A stretch of DNA of 64,000 bases, from assembly GCF_037975245.1 (NCBI RefSeq), contig NC_092577.1, forward strand, positions 10,976,013-11,040,012, given 5' to 3'. Origin of the DNA: Apostichopus japonicus. Lineage: Eukaryota > Echinodermata > Holothuroidea > Aspidochirotida > Stichopodidae. Both the position numbers and the translations under genes were made by a program. Below are positions 1 through 12,900 of this stretch, in pieces; position 1 is the first letter of the stretch, and the number at the start of each line of letters is the position of its first letter. Under the pieces are notes generated by a model. The model worked only from the letters and a program-made list of their open reading frames with translations. It did not search any database and had not been told where the DNA came from.

Positions 1-1
1 A

Positions 2-112
2 CCTCACCCTCCAACAGCTCACGTCAAGTCAAAGAGGTCCCGCCCGAGACCCCAGAAGAGCAAGACGGTGATTAATAAAGATGGCAAGAAACTGAGACCG
101 AAATCTCACAAG
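2..112 (+). CDS. ERICH3: ERICH3 exon (first in window)
   Basis: This exon encodes 37 basic residues (many Lys, Arg, Pro) and ends at AAG followed by GTATGC, phase 0. The basic, Pro-rich character fits the linker before the conserved ERICH3 core. Its 5' border is outside the window. The open frame continues into the intron, but that part reads as a retroelement fragment. Confidence 0.6.
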
Positions 113-789
113 GTATGCGTCGGGTCGGGTCGTGTCGGGCCGAAATCTTGGAAGATAACATGTCATAAACAATTGGCTGTTTTTAATATAGATTTTAACT
201 TTCTTATGAGTACTGTAAACAATGCTGCTAAAAATGAGTTCATTAGAAGTGTAAATTGCATACAGAGAAATGACAGACATTCTTTGCATACCGAACTTAA
301 CTCTCTACTTCGAGAAACTACTAGCTATAATTTGAGAAACAAAGCAATAACACCAAAATTCAGAATTAATGTGTATAGAAATAGTTTTATTTATCGTGCT
401 GATATTTATTTACAAAATGGTAATCTGGATAATTTATTGTAGACAGCTGCACTTGTACGTTTTGTATAAACTTTTTTTTTTTTTTACACTAACATTTTAA
501 AATAATATTTTCTTATTATGTACTCACTCATATTTATAAATATTTATATTTATACTGCAAATAAATAAATGATAAATGAAAAAACAAGACCAAACAAATC
601 TTTACTTTGGCAGGTTGAGGGAATCTGCCAGTCACTTGTTGGCTTGCAGACTCACTGTTACGTTAGCACAGTCTGTTGATTAATTATTCAATCTGAAAGT
701 CAAGTGTGTCAGTAGCTCTTTGGTCAGTGCTGAAGGTGGTTTACTGATAATTAGCATCTCTTGTTTACCTGCTTCCCTATATATATACA

Positions 790-855
<66 letters not shown>

Positions 856-861
856 TATAAA

Positions 862-937
<76 letters not shown>

Positions 938-3900
938 GTGACATTAATTCCAGGTGAAGAGTGCTCAATATACCTGGGTATAGAGCTGGATAGATATAAA
1001 TAATAATGTACACTCGTACAAAGTTTGCGCTATTACTCGAGTTTCATGCTTCTTCGCAATCGTCAGATAGCTATCTGACGATTGCGAAGAAGCATGAAAC
1101 TCGAGTAATAGCGCAAACTTTGTACGAGTGTACATTATTATTTATATCTATATATATATATATATATATGATATATATATATATTTGTATGTATATCCCG
1201 TTTGATCTTTTACATGTCCTCAAAGTTTTCACCTTCGTGTCTCTCATAGGGCTCTCTGACTCTTCATCGCAAGGAACCGGCTTTCCCGCACGCCGGCCAG
1301 CTGCAGACGAATTGCGATGTGACCGTCCGTTACCGTGGCAGCAGTCTGAAATTACAATACGAGCGGGAAGATTTACGAGACGAAATAATGGTATACCAAC
1401 AGCACTGCGGTGGAGAGAACTTGATAGTGTTTGAAGGAATGGCAGAGCCTGGAAGTAAGTTTTGTAACCTCTTTTTTGTTATGTTTTTTGGGGGGGGGGC
1501 GTGAGGGGTGAGGGAAGTGGTAGAGAATTTTTGTCTCTTACCTGTCCACACACAGCCACTGCACTATAACTCTGTGTAGTTCTTTTGGGATAGCAACCGT
1601 AGCATTTAAACGCTTTGTAACGCTGTATTATTATTATGATTTTTATCATTTAAACACATCCTTTCTGGTTTACTGTCACATTTGATCATACTTTAGTAAG
1701 ACTTTACACCCGATTAAAAAACCCCCAAAAACTAGTTAGTTTGATAGTTTATTTCCTCTTTCCATTCAGTTTTTGAAACATTTCTGGCTAATTTTGTTGA
1801 ATCAAGCGGAAACGGGATAGAATGTTATGTTATTGGAGTGCATTATAGTTCAACGTTTTGTGTGGAGTTTGTTGTTGCTTATGGACATATTTCACTACCA
1901 ATAAAACAGTGTATTCGAGAAAAACATTTAAAATTACTGGGTTGTTAATGTTGGACAAAATATTAGTCTAGAAAAAAATGTCACTGCTAGTACCTAATGC
2001 ATCATCTCTATATTCCCGGTTTGAAGATATGGAGGCTAAAAAAAGTATGCTGAGTTTGTCACTGGAATGCTCCTTTAAGGTTACATTGAACAAAAAAATA
2101 TTAAGGAACTAAAATGATTTCCGCAATAATTTCCACAATAATTTCTGTGAATAACTGACTAGTTTGGAGAGCTGCTTTAAAGTTGTATCATTCTTCTATC
2201 AAACAGGCAGAACTGGTGAATTTTCATACAGACTATTTCAAAAGTTAACTTTCTAGTATTTTCTTGCAGACTTAGGTACCACAATTTCTTTGTATTGGCT
2301 AATATTTTAAGGTGGATAGGGTGTTGAGTCAACCCCTCAACATAAGTTTCTTCAAAGTATCAAAACAGGCGCCCGCCCTGCTCACATAAAACCCAATTGG
2401 GAAACGCTCTTCACTTGTGCAACCTAACAGTTCTAAGCTACACTCTCTTAAGAAAGCCATTATTGTTTATTGAAATCCCATGTGTCCTATTAACCAGAGT
2501 GTGGTATTTCAATCACACCGTACACAAGTTAGTGTGGCTTCTACTCAGTGATCCATGCAAAAGAAATCGTTAGGTAAGGATTGGCTTGAATTTCGGACTG
2601 GATCGTAGCTCAATAAGGTTTTGGTGTAGGATTCCTTGTGTACAGGATTCCTTGTGTACAGGATTCCTTGTGTAACTAGATTGACTTCTGTTTCTCTCCA
2701 TACATGTATTTGCGTACAGGATACTGTGTACATCTACTGAGAGTAATTTATCGTTCAAATGCTCTTATAGCAGTATTGAAGTCTCTTAGAAATACTTAAA
2801 TGATTTCTTTGTACATAAATTGCTATATTATTAACTTTGCACTCGTAAAGCAAAGTTACTCATTTTACAGATTTATTTTATGATGCGATACGGAATAAAT
2901 TATATAGATTCCTGAGTGCTACGTACCATATAGTTAGATAAATAAGTATGCATAGCAACAGAATTTGGTGTCTTTCCTCTTTTTGATATTTTCCTTGTTT
3001 TACCGCTCCCCGTTTGAAGTTATTTTCCAGACAGGTGATCAATATAATCTTTGGATTTATATTTTTAACAGCTGACCTTGTTTTCACATCTCGTCGACAT
3101 CGCGGCTATCCGTTCAGCGTGACCTTCTTTGTGAACCGAGTGCAATCTCTTCGTCTGAGCGCCTGCTGCGAATACAAGTACACCCCGCACTGTCTCCTGG
3201 GAGGGGCCAAAGGTCATTTTAAGTTCATCAGGGTCGAGGGCGCATCCCCTTGCTACAGGTAAACAGGGGGGAGAAAAAAACTCTTTAAACTTTTAAGAGA
3301 GGCAGGGATAATTCACTTTCTTTTGGGAGGAGGGGGTGTGGTGGTGGGGTGGTGTAAGGGGCATGCCACTTCTTATGGGTGGCAGAGGGCCCCTGGGGTG
3401 GTGTGGTATCCTATTAAGTATGTGTTAATATAGTTTCATATTGACAAATTGTCTGTGTTTTTTGGGTGTTTTTGTTGGGGGGGGGGGGATTGGGGGGTGT
3501 TTCCATATTTGTGATCAGGAAAGATATCAGTTAGCCTTGCAATTATGAAGATAAGGTGGTGTCTGCATTCTGTTCCCACATAAGAGTTCACTCTCAAACA
3601 GGTGTCTTTGAATACTCTATCACAAGGTTTGTTTTTGTTGTATGTATGTATGTATTGTATTTTAGATCCTCCTGCAAGCAGGAACTCGCAAAGAAGCCTC
3701 ATTGGCTTATCAAAGCCGCAAGCTGACCGAAGTCAGTCTCTTAGATTCATATTTTAACGTCCATGATTATGAATTGTTGATTGTCAACAACTCTGTAACT
3801 GGACGACATACATTAATCTTGGAGTGACTCGAACTCGGGACCTTATGATTGAAAGGCACCGGCGTTGCTAACACTCCCTATGTCCGATGTCTCCTCCACA

Positions 3901-6900
3901 GGTGCATGGTGGAGGCGGAGCTGGCCAGACGAGAGAGACAGAGGTACCGAGGAACACAGACGGACCAACCCGACCCGCCGCCGGAACCAGAACCGGAGAT
4001 GACGGTGATCGCTACCCAGACGGAAGAAACGGGCGAAGAAGAGAGCAAAGGTGAGGTTCAAAGGTCGTCTGAGGGCCGCCCCTCGAGCACACCCACAGGG
4101 GATAGTGAGCCCAGTCCTACTGACTTTTCAAAGGTGTCGCCAATATCGAGTGAGAGTTTAAGATCTCTCGCTACAATTACCGACTGTAGCAGCGACTCCC
4201 CCGTAGGGGAAGGGTGCAAAAGGAGAAATTCGTCAGCGATGTCGGGTGAAGGTCAAAGGTCACCTGGCACATCTGATAGTACAGAGGGGAAGACCCCTAA
4301 GTTGTCAGATGATGAAGGTCACCCGGGGGATCGAAAAGTGGAGGGTGACCTCTCTAAAGGGGTGTCAGGGGTCAGTGGGACAGAGGTCTCTAGAAAACAG
4401 GTTCCTGACCCCGGGGCCTGTCCAAGGGGGGCAGGATCTGTTTCTACGACAGATTCAGAAAGTAAAGTTCACTCTAAGAGTTCCAAATCGTCCAATTCGG
4501 CGAATGAGATCTTGGCGGAAGAAATGCACGCTATGAATATAAACGGTCGAACGAGTGACGAAGAGTTTAATTATAAAAGTTCCAGTTTCAGTTCATATTC
4601 AGATAGGTCAAAATCTGGTACAGACGAAGCTCCAAAATGCCAGGGCACCCGAAAGAGCTCGGGTAAATATGATAGTAGCCGCTCGGAGAGCAACAAAAGT
4701 GACCCGAGTTCCCGAAACACTGACCGGAGAGGTCATTTGCAACACTTTGACAGTGACGCAGCGTATGGGTTCAAATTCGGTGGGGAGGATAGGTCCGGGA
4801 GTGGCACGGGGGATGACGGGTTTAGCAGCAGGTTAGACAGCGATGGTATTGTCGAAGATGGTCGTGATGAGGAGGAGACTAATGAGAAAGTCAAAGGTAG
4901 ATCGTCAAATAGAAGGAGCATCAACTCCTCGGGTAGGGTGAGAGGAACCGGGGAGTCCGCTTCTCCCCCCGAAATCTAGAACCTCACGATTTAGCTGTTA
5001 GGGGATCAGCGATTGGTCTAATCGCAAAGATTTAGATGGCGATGTAGATATAGGTGAAGCGAGCGCCGGCGCAGGGGGTCAGGGAGCGTAGAAGTGGTAC
5101 AGATGGAGGGATAAAGAGAGGATGGATAGGTTGAGAAAAAAGTCACTTCTTGTGATGCAGATGTGAAGGAGGATGTGGTCAAAGGATGAAAGCATCGGTT
5201 ATTCTGGGCTCTGAAGATGAGAACATTTCAGAAGTTTTTTAGTTTCTTTTAGTTTTTTTTTTAGTTTTTAGTTTCAAAAAGTCCTGGTAATTATAAATTG
5301 ATGGAATGTCTCTTGGATTCTGTTAGGGCTGCTAAAAAGGATGTACCGTGCACGTTTGTAAAAAACACACTTTAAAGAATGAATAGGAGGAAAATTAAAT
5401 TAAATATGATTTGGCACTATGAAAACATAAAACTTAAAAACAAAAGCCCAAGAAAAACATTTTTACAATATATTTCAACTTTCAACCAGTTGAAATTTGA
5501 CGCTTGTCCCTGGGTTGTTTTGAGCTAGAGTATCAGTTACTCTTTCAGTCGCAGTAGCTGTTTTTCTTTGTCAGGCTTAAGTGGACATTGAGCAATTAAT
5601 GTTGCCTAATTTAGTCAAAATTCTTGCCTCTTTTGCACCTTAAAGTAGTCTTTGCAATTATTTTCACACTCTAGAGATATAACTGTGTTTCTATACACTT
5701 ATCAAGCTTGTATGTTTAAGTTTTGTTTTGGCAAGCTGTAAGAAAAACACAGTTGCTAATTGCAATTTTAACGGCAATGCAGTATGTATTTTACAATGTG
5801 CATTTTAAAGACAAAAGTACTTGCTAAACAATGGAAGCATAAAAAAATAAAAAAATTGGAAAGCATTAATTTGAAAGCTTAATTGGCAGCTGTAAGAAAA
5901 ACACAACTTTCAATTGCAATTTTAACAACAATACAGAGAGTATTTAACAATTTGCATTTAAAGACAACAGGAGTTGCTAAACAATGAAAGCATATAAAAA
6001 ATGGTAAGCAAAACTTGTCAAGTAAAAAATTCATTGAAAGCTGGAAGCATTGATTTGAAAGCTTATTTGTCAGTTGTAAGAAAAACGCAGTTTCTAATTG
6101 CTATTTTAACGACATAATAGTGAGTATTTTACAATTTTTTATTTTAAAGACAAAAGTACTTGCTAAACAATGAAAGCATGAAAAAAAAAAAAAATTGGAA
6201 AGCATTAATTTGAAAGCTTAATTGTCAGCTGTAAGAAAAACACGGTTTTTAATTGTAATTTTAACAACAATACAGTGAGTATTTTACAATGTGTATTTTA
6301 GTGACAAAAGTACTTGCTTTAAAATAAAAGCATAACATAGAAAAAAATAGCAAATAATAGCAAATAAAAATATAAATAAATGGAAAGCATTAATTTGAAA
6401 GCTTAATTGTCAGCTGTAAGAAAAACACAGTTTTCAATTGCAATTTAACAACAATACAGTGAGTATTTTACAATGTGCATTTAAAGACAACAGGACTTGC
6501 TTAACAATGAAAGCATAACAAAAATGGAAAGCATAACTTGTCAAGTAAAAAAAAAAGCATTACAAGCTGGAAGCATTAATTTGAAAGCTTAATTGTCAGT
6601 TAGTGTTTTTGAGAGAACAGTATTGCTTTGTAAGAATTGCTTCGCCCAAAAATATTGAAATTGTTTTGGGTTATTTGGTATTTTGGTAAACAGCTGTTTT
6701 ATCAAGTTTCAAATAATTCTTTCTTGAATAATTGGTATCATATACTTCTAACTTACATTGAGAGAATCTTCAAAAGTTGAGAAGAGAGTGTCGGTGGTTT
6801 CATTCACATGTTTACAGTACCACAATATCTTGACAGTGAAAACAGAAGCCAAAAAAAGAAAAGAAAACCTAATTAGTCAGAATTAAAACAATGGGAAATG

Positions 6901-9900
6901 CATCTGGGCCTGTTCTTAGCTGATATATCGTTTCAAGAGTTGAACGCTCATTTAACTGCTCAATAACTTTGAAAATATACTTAACTTCTTTATGCATTGA
7001 TTCTATAAAGCCGCGCTCTATCCAATGCGTTTTGCATTTGGTTTTCCTACGTTTTACCACAGTTGTGGTTAATAATGTTTTACTAATAACCATTAATACC
7101 CAGGACTTTAGCTTTCAGTTTTACAAAAGATAGAAATAAAAGAGTGGATTGATCGAATGTGACAAGGAGTTTGTATGTCCGGTATCTGTCTTCACAGCTA
7201 CACAGCGGGCAGTAGCTTAGTGTTCAAGTCTTGTGTAGTTGTGTTGAAGGCTCTTAACCAGGGGTTCCCTAACTGGGGTGCATGAACCCCCAGGGGGTGC
7301 GTGAGTCCATCCCAGGGGGTTCTTGAGATGTTTCTGAAAGTCAAAACTAGAGTACTTTTTGTTGATCTAAAATCTGATACATCATATAAGTAAGTAATTT
7401 ACAAAAGTCGTACCTATCGACAAACTCTGCAATATTAAACTATGAACTTGATCTTTTACAAAGCACTGTTATACGTATTATAGTATAATAATGACTCAGA
7501 TCGTGTCTCGAAAAGTTGGTTCGTAGACAACTCTGACTTCCACAGGTGGTTCGTTGGGGGATAAAGTTAGGGAAACCCTGCTCTAAACATTGTCATGTGA
7601 AATATCGCAGTATGGAATTGTGCACTGCGTACAAAAACCGCTTCAAATCTTTGCACTTGCAAGTACCAGTCAATATGGGAATGATTATTCCCTATACTGT
7701 TCTTACACCAAGATATAGCAAAATAAAAAACAATTGAATTCATTCTTTTTAAGCAAGTGCATTTGACTATAACTTTATTAATTTTTAGTATAGTCTGTCA
7801 TTCCGTAATATGGATTTTACAGTCTTTACAGTCGTTTACAGTCGTTTTTTTTAGTCTTTCATTTGCAATTTTTAATTTTTGGTTTTCAATATTGTCACCA
7901 TTGTTGAAGATAAATGATGTTTAAGTTGACTGTGCACTTTCAGGTTAAATCAAGATGCCTTGTTTTGCAATATATATATATTTGAAAAATGTTTTGAGGT
8001 TAAATATTTGAAGTATTTTGATGTCTACTCCAAGGAAAACGACCAGGTGGAGTGGGTCAATCACTTGTATTTTTTCTCTCTTCATATTTTTATCTCTCTG
8101 TAGTATTATTAAAGTGATGCTGTGATAATTGTGTTTGGATTATAATGATTTGTTATACAACTTGTCTTTAACCAAATACACTTTGGTAAATTTATTCTCT
8201 AACCCTGTGAGCCTTGGCAGACATGCCAAGCCGGTACAGATTTTCTGGACTTCATAAGGAAGATAAATATGATAAATACCAAAATACCATTTTAATTTAT
8301 TAAGTCAGGAATTTGCTGCATGCACCCTGTCTGAAACAACCAAAAACCTCTCGCTTCTTACATCTATAATGAGCATAGGAGCAAGTCACTAAAAATATGA
8401 TATTAATATAAACTAAAAACACATAACTTGGTGCATCATTACCATCAGATCTACAAAAGTGTAAGTAAAAATAGAAAAATTTTTGTGTTGTAAAAGATCA
8501 ATAGGAATTAAATATAAGACCAAATTTAATGTTAAGCTGCTGCGAGCCATCATTTGAGCGTTACAAAAAAACAGGTTATTTCAAGTTGTATCTATGTGGG
8601 AAAGTTATGACTGAAAATTAAAAAATGTTTTTCCAAACATCTCTCGCCTTTGGCATTCCAAACTATCAAATCATTCCTGCTTAAACGGTATGGACGCTTT
8701 CACCGTTATCTTGTCAATTGCACTAACAAGGAATTTTACAACTAACTCAGTCTTTGTAACCTGTGTGGTTGCTTATTAACATTTTCCTTTCTTCCTTTCT
8801 TTAGTTTTTTCTTATTTTCTGCTAATATCTGTTGAACCACCTTTGTTTCTTTGAAAAACAATTTCCACTCACTGATTAAAAACAGATGAACCCAACTCAT
8901 ATATATGTTTTGTACGAAATTGACGTTTTTAAATGTATATATTATTTTGGAAAAGTGTCAACCGTCCAGGTGCACAAGAAGTCTGTTTTCTTTTGTTTTC
9001 TGGTTCTCATTCTTTTCCAGAATGCATCACATTTTACTTATTAAAGTATATGTATATTTTAAATGCTGTTGGCCACTAATGAAAAAGTACTAAATAACAT
9101 AAATATTAATGTTATTAATGTAACGATGTATTGGATGGTTTTTGTAAAGCAAAGATATATATTTGTGAATGTTTGAAAATTATGGCACAAAATTGAGAAT
9201 TTTTGTAAAAATATAATAATGATGGATAGAGTTTGCCTTAAATAATTGCTTGCACTTATAGCCTTGAGCAAAATGTAAAAAAAAAAAAGAGATTAAAATT
9301 AGTAACTCAGTCTTGTATAATGTGATATGTGAATGGCACTTTGTGAATTATAAAATTTGGATTATTGTTATGGTCAAAAAAATATATGATAGATTAAAAA
9401 ACACAGAAGATTTTGGTAATGGAAAAATGAAACTTGAAGGATCCCGCTTCCTTTATAAGTATTCTTTTTTTATTGTTCATCTCTCTCGGTCGCAAGAATA
9501 TCTGAACGATACAGGTTTTGCTACAAATACATCATATTAAAACCAATAACGTCACTTTTCATCATAGTTTATATAATCAGAGGTCATAACTACAACAACA
9601 ACTAAATTTTCATCACTTATCCAAAAATTTCACTTTCACCAAATTATGTCATTCATATCTATGGAAATAGAGGATTTATTATAAAATGCAAGAATATTTC
9701 TTGTTGGTTGCCTTCAGTCGTCAAAGATCTCTGATAATATAAAGTTTACAATTTTGGGTGGTATTTGCTGTTTGTTTTTATGAATTCTTATCACCTATTA
9801 ACTCTTCTTCACAAACAATTTTTATAATTGCATTAATTTCAAATAAAAAGATTGTGTCTTCATTTCATTTCATCTTTTTATATCTGTCTTTTCTTTCCCA

Positions 9901-12900
9901 TTTTATTAACCTTTATTTATCTCGCCGTCATTCTTCTCAGGCCTCGGGTTGTTGTTTTTATTCTCGATCCATTTCTTCTGCCGCTTCTCGCCTCTGCTTG
10001 TGTTTATTTTTTAGCTCTTGTAGCTCAAAAGTGGTTATCCATATTCAAGTCCATCACCTTCCTTTGAAATAAGACAACATTTCAGTAGTTATGCTAATTT
10101 GATCGGTTTGTAGAATCATGATGGTGGTAAGTATTCTCTATTCTTGATTCTTCTATTTCTGAATTGTGAAAGCTCATTTTCTTTAAGAAAGGGGGCGGAG
10201 GGGTGGGGGTAGGTGGTGTGGGGAGGGATTGTCTTTGAACTCTAGTTTAAGAGAGTTGGCATATTGTATGGGGTGGTTTGGCTTTGTTTAAGCAGCTTGT
10301 GGTATTTGCACAACAATGCAATACAATGCCATACAATACAAAACCAAAAAAGAAAAAGACCTTCAAAAGAATAGAAAAAAAAATCATGCATGCTATTCAA
10401 ATCCTTAGCGTAATAAAGAGTGTTAATACTTTATTGTATCAAATTTGTAAAAGATATTGAATATGATAGGAATTCAGCTTTTATGTGAAACAAAGCATGC
10501 TTTTGCAGAATGATTCCTAGTAAATGATTGTAGGCTTAGCATACTATGAATATGAAGAAAATCAGATGGGAGGTGTTTTGGGGGTGGTGGTGGGGTGAGG
10601 GGGAGGCATGAGGGGATCTTATTTTGATCAAGTCTTTAGGGTAATTGTTACCTGGCAGGAGGGAACATACTTAACATTGTAACAGAACTATAAAGTACAA
10701 TATGAGAACCTAGTGTTGTCTATTTATGCAGACTACTAGTGTCCTTTACTATAAGTTACTTATAAAATGCAACCGCTCATCTTTTAGGCAAAATTCTAGA
10801 TCTGGTTCCACAAAATTAGTACGGCCTGTTAACATTATGGCATCGTTCTTTTTTTTGTTCGTAGAAAGCTATATTACATTCAGCTCATTTTTCAATGTCA
10901 GTTGATTTGTTGATTTTTCATTCAATTAATACATAACAAACACAGTATAAAGTGAGAACAAGAAGTCTTAAAGTGAAAGGAAGTTAAATTGAAAAAATCT
11001 TTGTGTGCTTGACAAGTAGATTACACCCAGAACAAGACAAAGAAAGTTTGTCTTATGTTTAACGATTCTTATATTTTGTGGGGAATTTTGAGAACAAAAA
11101 TCTGACCTGAGTTAAACCTCACGATAGCTATGAGCCAATGAAATTGATTTTGTGGTGGTGCCTTTCATGGTCCATAAATGTTGCACACACTTCATGTAAC
11201 ATTATGGTATACAATTTCACATCTACCCAAAAATTGAAAGTTTGGGATAAAACAATGGTTCCCAGTCTACCCATCCAACTAGGATCCAACTTGCAAAAAT
11301 TACATCAAATATGAAGGATTGTCTATTTCTTGTTCTTCTTCATTGGGAAGGAGGAGGGGGATGCGGAGTGGGATTTTCTAATGAGAGGGGGGAGAAGAGA
11401 CAGGTGTAGTTACAGTGCGAGGGGGGGGGGGGAAGTGTTCATTAGCATACAAATCATATCCTGAAAAAGCACATTATTGAAAGGTGGTCTGTGGTACTTT
11501 TGAAAGAATTTGGAAAGAAAAGAACCAAGTACTGTGGATTTATCCTTGGAATACTATCATCTGCTATTAAACTTTTGTCTTTCGAAGAATAAACCTAAGT
11601 CATCATTTTTGTTGCAACTTTAACTTCCAGTGGTTTCTGTGGGGACTAAACTGTCTACATATCTATTCCTACTAACATTCTCTATAATTCTTCTTGAAAT
11701 CTTCTCTCTTTTGACCATTTACAATTTTTGCTTTTCTATGTCTCTGAAATTCCTTGCAAAAAGCTCCAACCTAGGTCTCCTCCAGTTGTGTCCATCCCCA
11801 TCCACTCTCCTCCACCTCCCATTTTTCTGGTTCATTTATGTACTTCAATTCATTCTGTTCTATCCTATACTATAGAAAAGATTCTCATAGTTAACATTAA
11901 TTGCCATAACATCATTAACAACGGCAGTCTCACACCATAGAAATCCATTTCATTTGCGCAATTTTGTAAAGGTTTATTCCCAAAAGTTTGCTTACTACCA
12001 AGAGTTTAAGAAAAAAAATGGGTCGATAGGTTACCACATTGTGAATTAGTAACATTATCTGTTTATGCACTTTACAGTGGTTGCAATTAACGATGCATCT
12101 TATAATTTATGTAAATTCTAAAGAATATCTTCTTCTCTCTGTTTGTTTTAAGATGCAGACGGATATGAGGATGACTTTGATGAAGATGATGAAATTGACA
12201 GAGCAAAGGGAAAGGAGAGTTCAGGTAATTCAGCCGTTATAATTATTTTTTAATATCATGTTTTGCCCCCTGTGCTTGAAAAAGAAATCACAGCATAACA
12301 GGTTGTATGGAACACCTGTAATATCTCTCAGGCCTTTAACCCTTACCTCACCCCCCCCCCCCCCCCCCACCTCTCCCAACTGGCATTGTCTCTCTCTCTC
12401 TGCAATAAAAGAAAAAAAGTAGACAGTGCAAAATTATATCCTCCATGAGTTTGTACTTGTTCAGTTGTCTTGAAGGATAAGTTCAGGTGTCATACATGTT
12501 TATCTTATATGAAAGAAGACAATAAAAGAAACACAATGATGAAGAAACTGTTCAAATATCTTATTCCGTTATGGAGATATTCAAGTTTAAAGTTCTACCT
12601 GATTGTGTAGAAACTGCTGAAATCAGACTAGCTGTGATGTCACATCCTCACATTTCTGAAAAGTCTTTGTTATTTTATTAAAATGTTTTGTGAGATTTTA
12701 TGACTTACAACCAAAAGATATATCGTGTGGATCTCATATTTGTCAAGGCGAGTATCAGAGATTTTACATCTGAAGAATTTTTGATCATATTTTTTTAGAT
12801 TTGTGAAAAAAATGTAATTAATTTTTATTGAAATATATTCACACATGTTAAGAAAGTGAGGACATGACATCACACCCACACAGTTAGTCTTTCTACACCA

